Program-made: the position numbers and the translations under genes | Origin: JAICWP01 sp035252015 | GTDB lineage: Bacteria > Acidobacteriota > Terriglobia > Terriglobales > Acidobacteriaceae | DNA: 40,726 nt | Assembly (NCBI GenBank): GCA_035252015.1 | Contig: DATFDP010000016.1 | Coordinates: forward strand, 1 to 40,726 | Direction: 5' to 3' | Notes under the pieces: model-generated | Database searches by the model: none | What the model saw: the letters and a program-made list of their open reading frames with translations, nothing else | Told to the model about the DNA's origin: nothing | Shown here: positions 23,624-34,873 of the stretch, one piece after another | Position numbering within the stretch: position 1 is the first letter of the stretch | How the letters are laid out: each line of letters opens with the position of its first letter

Positions 23624-23992
23624 GTGGACAGGACGGATGGAGTTCCCGGTCCGAACGCCAATGCCAGCAGAGAACCACGGCGCTATCCCCGCTACAACCT
23701 GAACATTAGGGTTGCGGTGCAAGTGTTTCGCGATGGAGTGGTGGACTCCCTATGGGGACGCTCCAACGAATTAGGGCAGGACGGGATGAGCGCTACGCTG
23801 ACCGGCGAGCTGCAGCCGGGGGAAGTTGCCTCGCTGGAATTTACCCTGCCCGCGACGGTAATGCCCACCAAGTTGCGGGCCGTAGTACGCTACCGCAGCG
23901 GATTCCGCCACGGATTTGAGTTTCTCACCCTGACCGAGGGCCAGCTGGAAGCCATCCAGCGGGCGCTAGAAATGGCGGAAGAACGTTCTTAA
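23624..23992 (+). CDS. PilZ-domain protein
   Basis: 122 residues from a GTG. The PilZ pattern is visible: RRYPRY (c-di-GMP-binding RxxxR-like arginines), a central SNELGQDGM in the position of the (D/N)xSxxG motif, then VVRYRSGFRHGFEF. The canonical second motif is degenerate (Ser replaced by Leu), so c-di-GMP binding is uncertain. PilZ proteins act as cytoplasmic effectors in motility, polysaccharide or adhesion control. Same strand as the binding-like gene upstream and the channel gene downstream (75-base gap). The start is not backed by a strong ribosome-binding site. Confidence 0.8.
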   Translation: MDRTDGVPGPNANASREPRRYPRYNLNIRVAVQVFRDGVVDSLWGRSNELGQDGMSATLTGELQPGEVASLEFTLPATVMPTKLRAVVRYRSGFRHGFEFLTLTEGQLEAIQRALEMAEERS

Positions 23993-24067
23993 GCGCGCCC
24001 TGGTTGCCTTGTCTCCCGGGGCTCCCTACCCATGCGCGGAGCGCGCATCTACAATTGACCAACTATC

Positions 24068-25210
24068 ATGAAAATCCTGGCTCTTGTAGCGGGCAGCATT
24101 CTGGTTTTCGCCATCCTGTTAGACGCGTTTGAAACCATCGTTCTGCCTCGGCGGGTCACGCGCTCGTTTCGCTTCACCGCGCTGTTTTACCGAGTTACGT
24201 GGCGGCCCTGGGCTGCTATGGCCCGATTTGTCCCCTCGCCAAGGCGGCGCGAATCCTACCTCAGCTACTTTGGGCCGCTGTCGTTGATTGTCCTGCTGGC
24301 TTTGTGGGCATTCGCACTGATCGTCGGCTTTGCTCTGCTGCAGTACGGTGATGGGGCGCAGGTGCACTGGCCGGCGGGACGGCCAGATGTCGGCGGCCTG
24401 GTGTACTTCAGCGGCACCACCTTTTTCACTTTGGGATATGGCGATGCCGTGCCGCTCTCGGGCGCAGCTCGGGCCTTGGCGGTGCTGGAATCCGGTGTCG
24501 GCTTTGGTTTTCTGGCCATGGTCATCGGCTACCTGCCGGTGATCTACGGCTCGTTCTCACGGCGGGAAGTGGAAATCTCGCTGCTGGACGCGCGCGCCGG
24601 TTCGCCGCCGAGCGCGCAGGAATTTCTTTCGCGCATGGCAGGGGCGCACAACCAGCCCCTGCTGGACCGCTTTCTGCACGAATGGGAGCACTGGGCGGCG
24701 GAGGTGCTGGAAAGCCACATTTCCTATCCCGTGCTGGCCCTGTTTCGTTCTCAGCACATCAACCAGTCGTGGCTGGGAGCGCTCACTACCATCCTGGATG
24801 TGAGCGCGCTGACCATCGTCGGCATTGACGGTATAGCCAGTAACCAGGCGCGGCTGACGTTCGCCATGGCTCGACATGCTGTGGTAGACCTGGCGCAAGT
24901 GGTTGCGGCACGCTATGACGCCCACGCCACCGATCGTCTGTCCGCGCAGGAACTAGTTAGCATGCGCCAGGCACTGGCGGCGAATGGCCTGCAATTACGG
25001 GCCGGAGAAGAAGCCGATCGCAAACTGCTGGCGCTGCGCAGTATGTACGAACCCTATGTACAGGCCATGGCCGGCAGATTGCTGCTCCGGCTTCCTGAAT
25101 GGAGCAGCGTGGCTAAGGTCAAAGATAATTGGCGCAGCAGCCCCTGGGACAAGCTCATCGCGAAGCAGGACGGAAGCGTGCCAGTGGCGGTGGTGGAAGA
25201 GCACTTTTGA
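24068..25210 (+). CDS. Potassium channel-like membrane protein (two-pore-helix ion channel domain)
   Basis: 380 residues. Transmembrane segments: residues 3-22, about 75-97 (LSLIVLLALWAFALIVGFAL) and about 140-165 (GFGFLAMVIGYLPVIYGSF). Between the last two lies the pore loop with the potassium selectivity sequence TLGYGD (121-126). The C-terminal 200 residues are soluble and helical, with no RCK/TrkA-N motif recognised, so gating is unclear. A conserved acidobacterial/proteobacterial family of ion channel domain proteins has this layout; the ion is inferred from the filter. A repeat element follows the stop. Confidence 0.85.
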   Translation: MKILALVAGSILVFAILLDAFETIVLPRRVTRSFRFTALFYRVTWRPWAAMARFVPSPRRRESYLSYFGPLSLIVLLALWAFALIVGFALLQYGDGAQVHWPAGRPDVGGLVYFSGTTFFTLGYGDAVPLSGAARALAVLESGVGFGFLAMVIGYLPVIYGSFSRREVEISLLDARAGSPPSAQEFLSRMAGAHNQPLLDRFLHEWEHWAAEVLESHISYPVLALFRSQHINQSWLGALTTILDVSALTIVGIDGIASNQARLTFAMARHAVVDLAQVVAARYDAHATDRLSAQELVSMRQALAANGLQLRAGEEADRKLLALRSMYEPYVQAMAGRLLLRLPEWSSVAKVKDNWRSSPWDKLIAKQDGSVPVAVVEEHF

Positions 25211-25213
25211 GAA

Positions 25214-25418
25214 GCGGGAGTCGGGAGTTAGTAGTCAGAGTCAGCACGCGTAGCAATTCGCGCACTTAGCAAGTAGCAGTTGGCGAGCCGCGCTCCTCTT
25301 CGGTACAAATGGAACGATCCTCTGCACTGCCAAATGCCGAGCGCGACGCCTCTAGACACAATAGTAAGTTGTCGGAGGTCAGGAATCAGCAGGTGCTCGA
25401 TGTACCTGACTCCTGACC
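25214..25418. repeat. GGAGTCA-ended intergenic element, copy 1
   Basis: Left end has GGGAGTCGGGAGTTAGTAGT plus further AGTCAG units; right end has the inverse CCTGACTCCTGACC. The interior is not shared with the other copies (30026-30223, 35581-35722). It lies between two convergent genes. Confidence 0.5.
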
Positions 25419-25438
25419 ACTGTCTAGTGCTCCTGCCG

Positions 25439-26509
25439 TTAAACCATCTGCGTTTCCCACAAATCGTGCAGATGGATGATGCCCTGCAACTGACCATGGG
25501 CATCCACCACCGGTAAAGAAGTTATTTTTTTCTCCTCCATGATAGCGAGGGCGGCGGCGGCGAACTGCTCAGGGGCGATGACTTTGGGGTTGCGGGTCAT
25601 GCAGTCGGCGGCGGTGAGGTCGAGCACATCCTTGCCGCGGCGCTCCAGCAAGCGGCGCAGGTCCCCATCGCTGATTATGCCCAGCAGGCACCCGCCGTCT
25701 ACCACGGTGGTCACTCCCAGCTTTTTGCGCGACATCTCGTAGATGACGTCGGGCATTTTCGTGGTCGGCGCCACGCGGGGCACGGTGTCGCCGGTGTGCA
25801 TCAGGTTCTCCACGCGGGCCAGGCGCTTGCCCAACTTGCCGCCGGGGTGAAGGTCCGCGAAGTCTTCCTCTTTGAAGCCACGATGTTCGGCCAGGGCCAT
25901 GGCCAGGGCGTCACCCAGGGCCAGCATGGTCGTGGTGGACGCCGTGGGTGCCAGGCCCAGCGAACAGGCTTCTTTATCCACCGAGCAATCCAGAGCCACA
26001 TCGGCAGCCGCGGCGAGTGTGGAAGCCTTTCCTTGTGGCGCGGGCGCCGGGGTTCCCAGAACGCGCTGCTTTTGCGTGTTCTGGGGCGCCGCCGCCCGCG
26101 AATTCGCATAGAGCCGGTCGCAGGTCAGACTAATCAGCGGGATCTGCAGGCGCTTCATGGTTGCCAGCAGCTGCAGAATCTCTTCTGTCTCACCGCTGGC
26201 GGAGAGCGCGATTACCACGTCGCCGCGCACCAGCATGCCCAGATCGCCGTGCAGCGCCTCCGCGGGATGGAGAAATAGAGCCGGCGTGCCCGTAGAACTT
26301 AGCGTGGCGGCCAGCTTGCGCGCCACCAGGCCGCTCTTGCCCAGGCCCGTAACCACCACGCGTCCGGCGCAGCTGAAGAGCAATTCCACGGCGTGTTGAA
26401 AGGCTTGAGCCATTGGTCCGGCCAGCCGATCAGCCAGGGCGAGGAGAGCCTCAGCCTCGATGCGCACCACATTTTCGCCGGTGGATTTAGCTCGGGCAGT
26501 GGATTTCAT
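25439..26509 (-). CDS. kdsD: Arabinose-5-phosphate isomerase KdsD/KpsF family, with insertion
   Basis: 356 residues; the usual length is about 325. Converts ribulose-5-phosphate to arabinose-5-phosphate for Kdo synthesis in LPS. SIS domain residues 30-180 (VVVTGLGKSGLVARKLAATL, STGTPALFLHPAEALHGDLG, ASGETEE, KEACSLGLAPTASTT), then two CBS domains (about 230-350; MHTGD...GIISDGDLRR, KITSLPVVD). Between ISLTCDR and STLAAAADV, where relatives have only a few residues, about 30 extra residues lie (133-162), rich in Ala, Pro and Gln. The DNA there is a long inverted repeat. The remaining domains are intact, so the protein is probably active. Confidence 0.9.
   Translation of the reverse strand: MKSTARAKSTGENVVRIEAEALLALADRLAGPMAQAFQHAVELLFSCAGRVVVTGLGKSGLVARKLAATLSSTGTPALFLHPAEALHGDLGMLVRGDVVIALSASGETEEILQLLATMKRLQIPLISLTCDRLYANSRAAAPQNTQKQRVLGTPAPAPQGKASTLAAAADVALDCSVDKEACSLGLAPTASTTTMLALGDALAMALAEHRGFKEEDFADLHPGGKLGKRLARVENLMHTGDTVPRVAPTTKMPDVIYEMSRKKLGVTTVVDGGCLLGIISDGDLRRLLERRGKDVLDLTAADCMTRNPKVIAPEQFAAAALAIMEEKKITSLPVVDAHGQLQGIIHLHDLWETQMV
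26039..26100 (-). repeat. Palindromic element inserted in frame in kdsD
   Basis: Imperfect inverted repeat of about 62 bases. Outer arms CGCGGGCG and CGCCCGCG, inner arms CCCAGAACGCG and CGTGTTCTGGG, and a loop CTGCTTTTG. It coincides with the extra peptide at residues 133-162 of the KdsD product, at an exposed loop after a beta strand. Confidence 0.6.
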
Positions 26510-26827
26510 GGAAGCAAGATGGTAGCAAACCGGCGAGGATTAAGTCATTCAGGCAGCGAGGTATTGAGTGCGACCTTCAGACATTCAATGATTGCCAATT
26601 TGGGACTTAACCCCGCGAAATATGCACTGGCCCATCGCTGCGGTTACCGAGCAGCGACTTATTATTTGAAAAGAGGGATTCTAGAGACGCGCGATTTTTC
26701 ACCGCTGGTAAGGAAAATTCGTCACATTAACCGAGCCATCAGCCCTACAGGGCGAAACGGCTCTTAGCCCAGGGCGTAAGCCCTGGGAGCGCCGTAATTA
26801 ATTGAAAGCCCCTTCAGGGGCGACACC
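26510..26827. other. Spacer between kdsD and the REP transposase gene
   Basis: The left part (26510-26735) has no supported gene and is relatively AT-rich; the kdsD promoter should lie here on the minus strand. The right part (26738-26823) is the REP block described separately. Confidence 0.4.
26738..26823 (+). repeat. REP-like block at left of the transposase gene
   Basis: Three hairpin units: GCCCTACAGGGC (26746-26757), CCCAGGGC-GTAA-GCCCTGGG (26768-26787), and GCCCC-TTCA-GGGGC (26808-26821). The last contains AGGGG seven bases before the transposase ATG, so it overlaps the ribosome-binding site. Mirror-image hairpins follow the gene at 27276-27365, and a diverged copy lies at 38036-38126. 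Confidence 0.75.
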
Positions 26828-27271
26828 ATGTCGCACGCGTACGCACGAAACTACGTGCACGTTATCTTCTCCACTCGCCAACGCCACAGGAAACTCCTTG
26901 CGCCTATTCAGCCAAACCTCTGGGCATATATCCATGGCATTGCACGCAACTACGGCATCCAGTTGCTAGCCATTGGCGGCACCGAGGACCATGTGCACCT
27001 GGTGATGGCCCTGCCGCCCAAACTCTCACTGGCTCACGCCGTTGGAGTGATCAAGGCGAATTCGTCAAAATGGATGAACGAAACTGGACACCTGTTCGCT
27101 TGGCAAGATGGTTACGGCGCATTCAGCGTGAGCGCATCGAATCTCGACGCCGTAGTGAAATATGTTGAGCATCAAGCCGAACATCACGCCAGCAGGGATT
27201 TCGCCGCCGAGTTTCGCGCATTTCTCCACAAACACGGCATCGAATGTGGTCCCGCCTATGTAGGAGGTTAG
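26828..27271 (+). CDS. IS200-like / REP-associated tyrosine (Y1) transposase
   Basis: 147 residues, full length for the single-domain HUH family. HUH motif His55-Val-His57 in GTEDHVHLV, and the likely catalytic Tyr112 in VVKYVEHQAEHH. The N-terminal YVHVIFSTRQR and C-terminal FLHKHGIE are typical of the IS200/RAYT group. These enzymes cut and rejoin single-stranded DNA at hairpin ends and, in the RAYT branch, mobilise REP sequences. The gene is bracketed by inverted REP hairpins, and a similar REP block exists 11 kb away with no transposase. All active-site residues are intact. The gene is single-copy in this window. Confidence 0.92.
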   Translation: MSHAYARNYVHVIFSTRQRHRKLLAPIQPNLWAYIHGIARNYGIQLLAIGGTEDHVHLVMALPPKLSLAHAVGVIKANSSKWMNETGHLFAWQDGYGAFSVSASNLDAVVKYVEHQAEHHASRDFAAEFRAFLHKHGIECGPAYVGG

Positions 27272-27365
27272 TGCCGCCCCTGAAGGGGCTCTGAAGTCTT
27301 AGCTTGCTGGTCCCCAGGGCTGACGCCCTGGGCTAAAAGCTGTTTCGCCCTTCGGGCTGAGGCTG
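27272..27365 (-). repeat. REP-like block at right of the transposase gene
   Basis: Inverted counterpart of the left block: GCCCCTGAAGGGGC (27276-27290), CCCAGGGC-TGAC-GCCCTGGG (27313-27332) and GCCCTTCGGGC (27347-27357). The order of hairpins mirrors the left side, giving a BIME-like arrangement around the gene. Confidence 0.72.
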
Positions 27366-27439
27366 TGGAGGTTTCAAGTCAATAGTGCGGAGCATCTTCA
27401 TTTTGACGCTGAGCCAGAAATCACCAAGCGCAGCTTTGT

Positions 27440-27540
27440 CGGGCGTGCTGGTGCCGCCCCAGAGAGGGGCTCCGATTCTTTATTGGCCATCGTTCCAGGG
27501 CTGACGCCGTGAAAGCTGTTCCAGCCCTGCGGCGCTGGAG
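27440..27540. repeat. Degenerate REP block
   Basis: Contains GTGCCGCCCCAGAGAGGGGC and CCAGGGCTGACGCC, clearly related to 27272-27332 but with damaged stems, followed by a CCAGCCCTGCGGCGCTGG hairpin. It looks like an older duplicate of the right-hand REP block. Confidence 0.55.
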
Positions 27541-27563
27541 CAGAGGCAACGCGAACGTTGGGA

Positions 27564-27752
27564 TTACCAACAGCAGCCGTTTTCTTTTGATATGTATTCT
27601 AATTTTCCAAAGGGTGGATCGATAGCCTCTCCATTCAAATCATAATCAGGCATTCCATAACTGAAGGGACCTACAGATTTGTCGAGCTTGAGTTCTAAAT
27701 TGGGTCGAGCAATGTCGGGTTTGTAGTTCTCTTGTGCTGTGCCCTTCGCACC
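27564..27752 (-). pseudogene. Possible truncated gene remnant
   Basis: A minus-strand open frame of 62 codons with no start near its 5' end, but with protein-like composition: ENYKPDIARPNLELKLDKSV followed by GPFSYGMPDYDLNGEA and PPFGKLEYI. Upstream it meets a stop at 27753. Codons are AT-richer than in neighbouring genes. It may be the 3' fragment of a gene broken by the adjacent REP insertions. The family is not recognised, and chance is not excluded. Confidence 0.3.
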
Positions 27753-27865
27753 TCACCACGAACACGCAGAGTCTGAGGCCGCAGGTCCGGACCACGCATC
27801 GTTGCCTCGCTAATCGCTCATACTCAATTACAATATCTATTTTCCTTTATCAAGGACGCCAATTC

Positions 27866-29632
27866 ATGCACCGCTGGTCACAACTATTCATTCCTACCCT
27901 GCGCGAGGCCCCGGCTGATGCCGAAGTCGCCAGCCACAAATACCTGCTGCGGGCGGGCTACATCCGCCAGCTCTCGGCCGGGATCTACTCCTACCTTTTC
28001 ATGGGCTACCGCTCCATGCTGAAAATCACGGCCATCGTGCGCCAGGAAATGGACAAGATCGGGCAGGAGTATTACCTGCCGGCTCTTCATCCGCGGGAGT
28101 TGTGGGAAGCCAGTGGGCGCTGGGCCACCTGGGGCGAGATCCTGTTTCGCCTCAAGGACCGCAAAGGCGGGGATCTTTGCCTGGGCCCAACCGAAGAGGA
28201 GGTCATGACCGAGATCGCCCGCAAAGAGCTGCGCAGCTACAAGCAGCTGCCGCAAATCTGGTACCAGATCCAATCCAAATTCCGCGACGAGCCCCGTCCC
28301 AAAGCGGGGCTGCTGCGGGTGCGCCAGTTCACCATGAAGGACTCGTATTCCTTTGACCTGGATGCGGCCGGCCTGGACCTTTCCTACAAGAAGCACTACG
28401 AAACCTACTGCCGGATATTTGACCGCTGCGGCCTGCAGTACGTGGTGGTGGAAGCGCATTCAGGGGGCATGGGTGGATCGCAATCCAACGAGTTCGTGGT
28501 CTACACCGACGCCGGCGAAGACTTCATCGTCAGCTGTCCCAAATGCCGCTATGCTGCCAACCTGGAGAAGGCCACGTCGCGACTGGAGCCGGTGCCTGAT
28601 TACGAAGCCACCGGTAGCGGTAAGCCGGAACCGGTGCACACGCCCGGTCTCAAGACCGTGGAGGAGGTGGCGAACTACCTGGGAGTCTCGCCCAAGAACA
28701 AAATCAAGACTCTGGCCATGATGGCCACGGAAACCAAAAGCGGAGCAGAGAAGCCGCACGAAGTTCCGGTGATTCTTTTCCTGCGCGGCGACCACACTCT
28801 GAACGAGGCCAAGCTGACAACCGCGCTGGCGGGGGCGCAGTTTCGTCCCATGCACCCGGAGGAAATCCAGGAAGTGTTTGGCTCGCCCGCGGGTTTCCTG
28901 GGGCCCATCGGCTCCGAAGCTCGGAGCTTTAAGGGCATCAAGGCGCGGGTGTTGGTGGACCGGGCGCTGCTGGGGCGCAAGAACCTGATCGCGGGCGCCA
29001 ACAAAGAGGATTATCACCTGCGCAATGTGACGCCGGAGCGGGACTTCACGGTTTCCGAGTGGGCGGACCTGCGCAGTGTGGACGAAGGCGAAGGATGTCC
29101 TAATTGCGGAACGCCATTGAAGGTCGCCAAGGCAATGGAGATCGGGCATATCTTCAAGCTAGGCGACAAGTACACCGTGTCTATGGGAGCGCGGGTGCTG
29201 GACCAGAACGGCAAGGAAGTAGCGCCCATCATGGGCTGTTACGGGATCGGCATCGAGCGCATTTTGACGGCGGCGGTGGAGCAGTGCCACGACAATGACG
29301 GCTTTTGGCTGCCGGCCACCATTGCGCCTTTCGAAGTGGTGATAACGCCCACTAACGTGAAGGACGCCGCGCTGCTTTCCACCTCGGTGCAAATCGCGGA
29401 GCAGTTGGCGGGGGCGGGATTCGATGTTTTATTGGACGATCGTGACGAAAGACCAGGGGTGAAATTCAAAGATGCTGACCTTGTGGGCATACCCTTCCGT
29501 GTAAATGTAGGCAAAAAGGTTACCGAAGGCATAGTCGAGGTCGTTCCCCGCTCGACACACCAGATGCTCGATGTTAATATCCGCGATATAACCAGTCATC
29601 TGGAGAAACTTCTCCGGCCCGCTCACTCGTAA
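27866..29632 (+). CDS. proS: Prolyl-tRNA synthetase, bacterial type with editing domain
   Basis: 588 residues from the ATG at 27866 (MHRWSQLFIPTLREAPADAE), which has AAGGA upstream; an open extension to 27734 is not conserved family sequence. Charges tRNA-Pro with proline. Class II core: motif 1 near YLPALHPRELW, motif 2 with FRDEPRPKAGLLRVRQF-T-KDSYSF, and motif 3 GCYGIGIERIL. The YbaK-like INS editing domain (about residues 230-385) lies between motifs 2 and 3, as in E. coli, and clears Ala-tRNA-Pro. The C-terminal anticodon domain has VLLDDRDERPGVKFKDADL. Two CxxC pairs (CPKC, CPNC) flank the editing domain. Confidence 0.97.
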   Translation: MHRWSQLFIPTLREAPADAEVASHKYLLRAGYIRQLSAGIYSYLFMGYRSMLKITAIVRQEMDKIGQEYYLPALHPRELWEASGRWATWGEILFRLKDRKGGDLCLGPTEEEVMTEIARKELRSYKQLPQIWYQIQSKFRDEPRPKAGLLRVRQFTMKDSYSFDLDAAGLDLSYKKHYETYCRIFDRCGLQYVVVEAHSGGMGGSQSNEFVVYTDAGEDFIVSCPKCRYAANLEKATSRLEPVPDYEATGSGKPEPVHTPGLKTVEEVANYLGVSPKNKIKTLAMMATETKSGAEKPHEVPVILFLRGDHTLNEAKLTTALAGAQFRPMHPEEIQEVFGSPAGFLGPIGSEARSFKGIKARVLVDRALLGRKNLIAGANKEDYHLRNVTPERDFTVSEWADLRSVDEGEGCPNCGTPLKVAKAMEIGHIFKLGDKYTVSMGARVLDQNGKEVAPIMGCYGIGIERILTAAVEQCHDNDGFWLPATIAPFEVVITPTNVKDAALLSTSVQIAEQLAGAGFDVLLDDRDERPGVKFKDADLVGIPFRVNVGKKVTEGIVEVVPRSTHQMLDVNIRDITSHLEKLLRPAHS

Positions 29633-29642
29633 GAGTGCCCCT

Positions 29643-29661
29643 CCCCGCGGCCGAAGCGGGG
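29643..29661 (+). promoter_or_regulatory. Hairpin over the ribosome-binding site of the next gene
   Basis: CCCCGC (29643-29648) pairs with GCGGGG (29656-29661); the GGGG is the only Shine-Dalgarno-like sequence before the GTG at 29667. It lies in the 34-base gap after proS and may lower translation of the downstream gene. Confidence 0.35.
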
Positions 29662-29666
29662 TTCAT

Positions 29667-30023
29667 GTGCGTACACTGAAATTGCTCGTCGCGCTGGGGG
29701 TGATTGCCGTTGGAATCTATATCGGCTTCCAGCTTGTGCCTCCGTTTTTCGCCAATTACCAGTTCCAGGACGCCATTCAGAACGAGGCAGTGCTGCAGTC
29801 CTACAGCAACAAGTCGGAGGACGAGATCCGTTCGACCATTTACAAGAAGGCGCAGGAGTTGGAGATTCCCATCAGCCAAGATCAAATCAATGTGCAGCGT
29901 ATGGGGGGCGGTGGCAGCCTCGCTATCTCAGTAACCTACACTGTGCACGTTGCTCTGCCTTACTATCCCCTGGATATCCAGTTCCGTCCCTCCTCCAAGA
30001 GCGCGCCCATACCAGGAGCGTAA
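29667..30023 (+). CDS. Small membrane-anchored protein (DUF4845-like)
   Basis: 118 residues from a GTG. One N-terminal transmembrane segment (LKLLVALGVIAVGIYIGFQL) and an extracytoplasmic domain with SEDEIRSTIYKKAQELEIPI followed by a beta-rich SLAISVTYTVHVALPYYPLD. This resembles short membrane proteins of the DUF4845 type; function unknown. It starts 34 bases after proS and is probably co-transcribed. An element with GGAGTCA ends begins right after its stop. Confidence 0.75.
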   Translation: MRTLKLLVALGVIAVGIYIGFQLVPPFFANYQFQDAIQNEAVLQSYSNKSEDEIRSTIYKKAQELEIPISQDQINVQRMGGGGSLAISVTYTVHVALPYYPLDIQFRPSSKSAPIPGA

Positions 30024-30025
30024 AA

Positions 30026-30223
30026 GTAGGAGTCAGTAGTCGGGAGTCAGGGATCAGCGAGCCGGCACTTTCACATTCAGCAAGGTGCTGATCAGCTTCT
30101 GTTTAGTGCTGCAGTACGAGTGGCGGAGTCGTGGGCGGAACGGTTGAGCGCTCCTCGTCGTCGGAAAATTGGAAATACCACTTAATCGAGAACTGGCTCT
30201 CGAGTCCTGACTCCTGACTCCTG
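30026..30223. repeat. GGAGTCA-ended intergenic element, copy 2
   Basis: Left end AGTAGGAGTCAGTAGTCGGG followed by AGTCAGGGATC; right end GAGTCCTGACTCCTGACTCC. It fills the spacer between a plus-strand gene and the convergent trxB. Confidence 0.6.
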
Positions 30224-30225
30224 CT

Positions 30226-31173
30226 TTACCTTCCGTGCTCTTCCAGAAACTTCTCCACTTCCATGGCCGCCATGCAACCGCTGCCGGAGGCGGTAATGGC
30301 CTGACGGTAGCGGCGATCCTGTACATCGCCGCAGGCGAAAACTCCGGGAACGCGCGTGAACACGTAATTTTCGGTTTTGAGGTAGCCGTCAGCATCCTTC
30401 TCGAGCTGCCCGTCAAACATGGCAGCGTTGGGAACGTGGCCGATGGCCAGGAACAGAGCGCTCGCAGGAAAATCGCTTATGGCCCCGGTTTTCATGTTGC
30501 GCAGCTTCAGGCCGGTAACCTCTTGCTTGCCGACGTCGTAAACGTCCTCTACTACGGTATCGGTGATGAAGCGGATTCTCTCGTTCTGCCGGGCGCGCTC
30601 CAGCATGATCTTGGAAGCGCGGAACTGGTCGCGGCGGTGAATGATGCTCACCCGCCTGGCGAAACGGGTGAGGAACAGGCTTTCTTCCATAGCGGAATCG
30701 CCGCCGCCCACCACAGCCACTTCCTTCCCGGTGAAGAAAAAGCCGTCGCAGGTGGCGCAGGAGGAAACGCCGTGGCCGATGAGGGCCTGTTCATGCGGTA
30801 GTCCCAGCCAGCGGGCGGAGGCGCCGCTGGCAACAATGAGAGTGCGGGTGCGGAGCTTCTCTCTGCCCAGGTCGAGCACGAAAGGGCGCTGCCGCAGGTC
30901 AGTGTGCGCCAGATGCCCGGTGTGGAACTCCGCCCCGAAGCGTGCTGCCTGCTTCTTCATGTTTTCGATCAGCTCGGGCCCCTGAATTCCTTCTGGGAAT
31001 CCGGGAAAATTCTCCACCAGTGTGGTCATCGAGAGCTGGCCGCCGGGCTCATGCCCCTGCAGCACCAGCGGCTTTAGGTTAGCGCGGGCGGCATAAATCG
31101 CCGCGGTCAGTCCGGCACAGCCGGCGCCGATAATGACGGTATCGCGAATGTCCTGGCTCATGGATGAGAACAT
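30226..31173 (-). CDS. trxB: Thioredoxin reductase-like flavoprotein
   Basis: 315 residues, standard for low-molecular-weight TrxB. Transfers electrons from NADPH through FAD to thioredoxin. Redox pair Cys139-Ala-Thr-Cys142 (SCATCDG), FAD motif GAGCAG (16-21), NADPH motif VVGGGDSAM (154-162), HRRDQFRAS, and the FAD-binding C-terminal GVFACGDVQD. The FAD motif has Cys where most family members have Pro (GxGPAG). M5 (at 31161) is an alternative start. Minus strand, next to the hybrid kinase gene but with about 105 bases between them. Confidence 0.94.
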   Translation of the reverse strand: MFSSMSQDIRDTVIIGAGCAGLTAAIYAARANLKPLVLQGHEPGGQLSMTTLVENFPGFPEGIQGPELIENMKKQAARFGAEFHTGHLAHTDLRQRPFVLDLGREKLRTRTLIVASGASARWLGLPHEQALIGHGVSSCATCDGFFFTGKEVAVVGGGDSAMEESLFLTRFARRVSIIHRRDQFRASKIMLERARQNERIRFITDTVVEDVYDVGKQEVTGLKLRNMKTGAISDFPASALFLAIGHVPNAAMFDGQLEKDADGYLKTENYVFTRVPGVFACGDVQDRRYRQAITASGSGCMAAMEVEKFLEEHGR

Positions 31174-31278
31174 TTTAGATGGTGCGGCGGGAATTTGGTT
31201 TCAGCTCCCCGGATAATGCCCGTAGACTTGGAAAAGTGTCATGGTTTCATCCCATGAGGCCAGGGATGGGAAGTCCGC

Positions 31279-34707
<3,429 letters not shown>

Positions 34708-34873
34708 CGAACAGGCGTGCCCTGCTCCTCATTCTAAGTTTGCTCGGAACCGAATTGCAGGCAGGAGGCGGAAACCATCCCTCAAGTGTTCCCATGACAA
34801 TACCAAGTTCCAAAACAGGGAAGCGTGGCTCGATGCAGCGAGTTCGGGCTCTGCGCCTTCCGGTGCCGGTTCC

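Noticed and set aside
26393..26767. Plus-strand 124-codon frame between kdsD and the transposase
   Set aside because: It overlaps the conserved 5' part of kdsD and runs into the REP hairpins. No ribosome-binding site or domain.
26738..27540. CRISPR array
   Set aside because: The repeated hairpins differ in sequence, are not evenly spaced, flank a transposase symmetrically, and no cas gene is present.
27734..27865. Upstream extension of proS
   Set aside because: Family members start at MHRWSQLFIPT; the 44 extra residues are not conserved sequence and the ATG at 27866 has AAGGA upstream.
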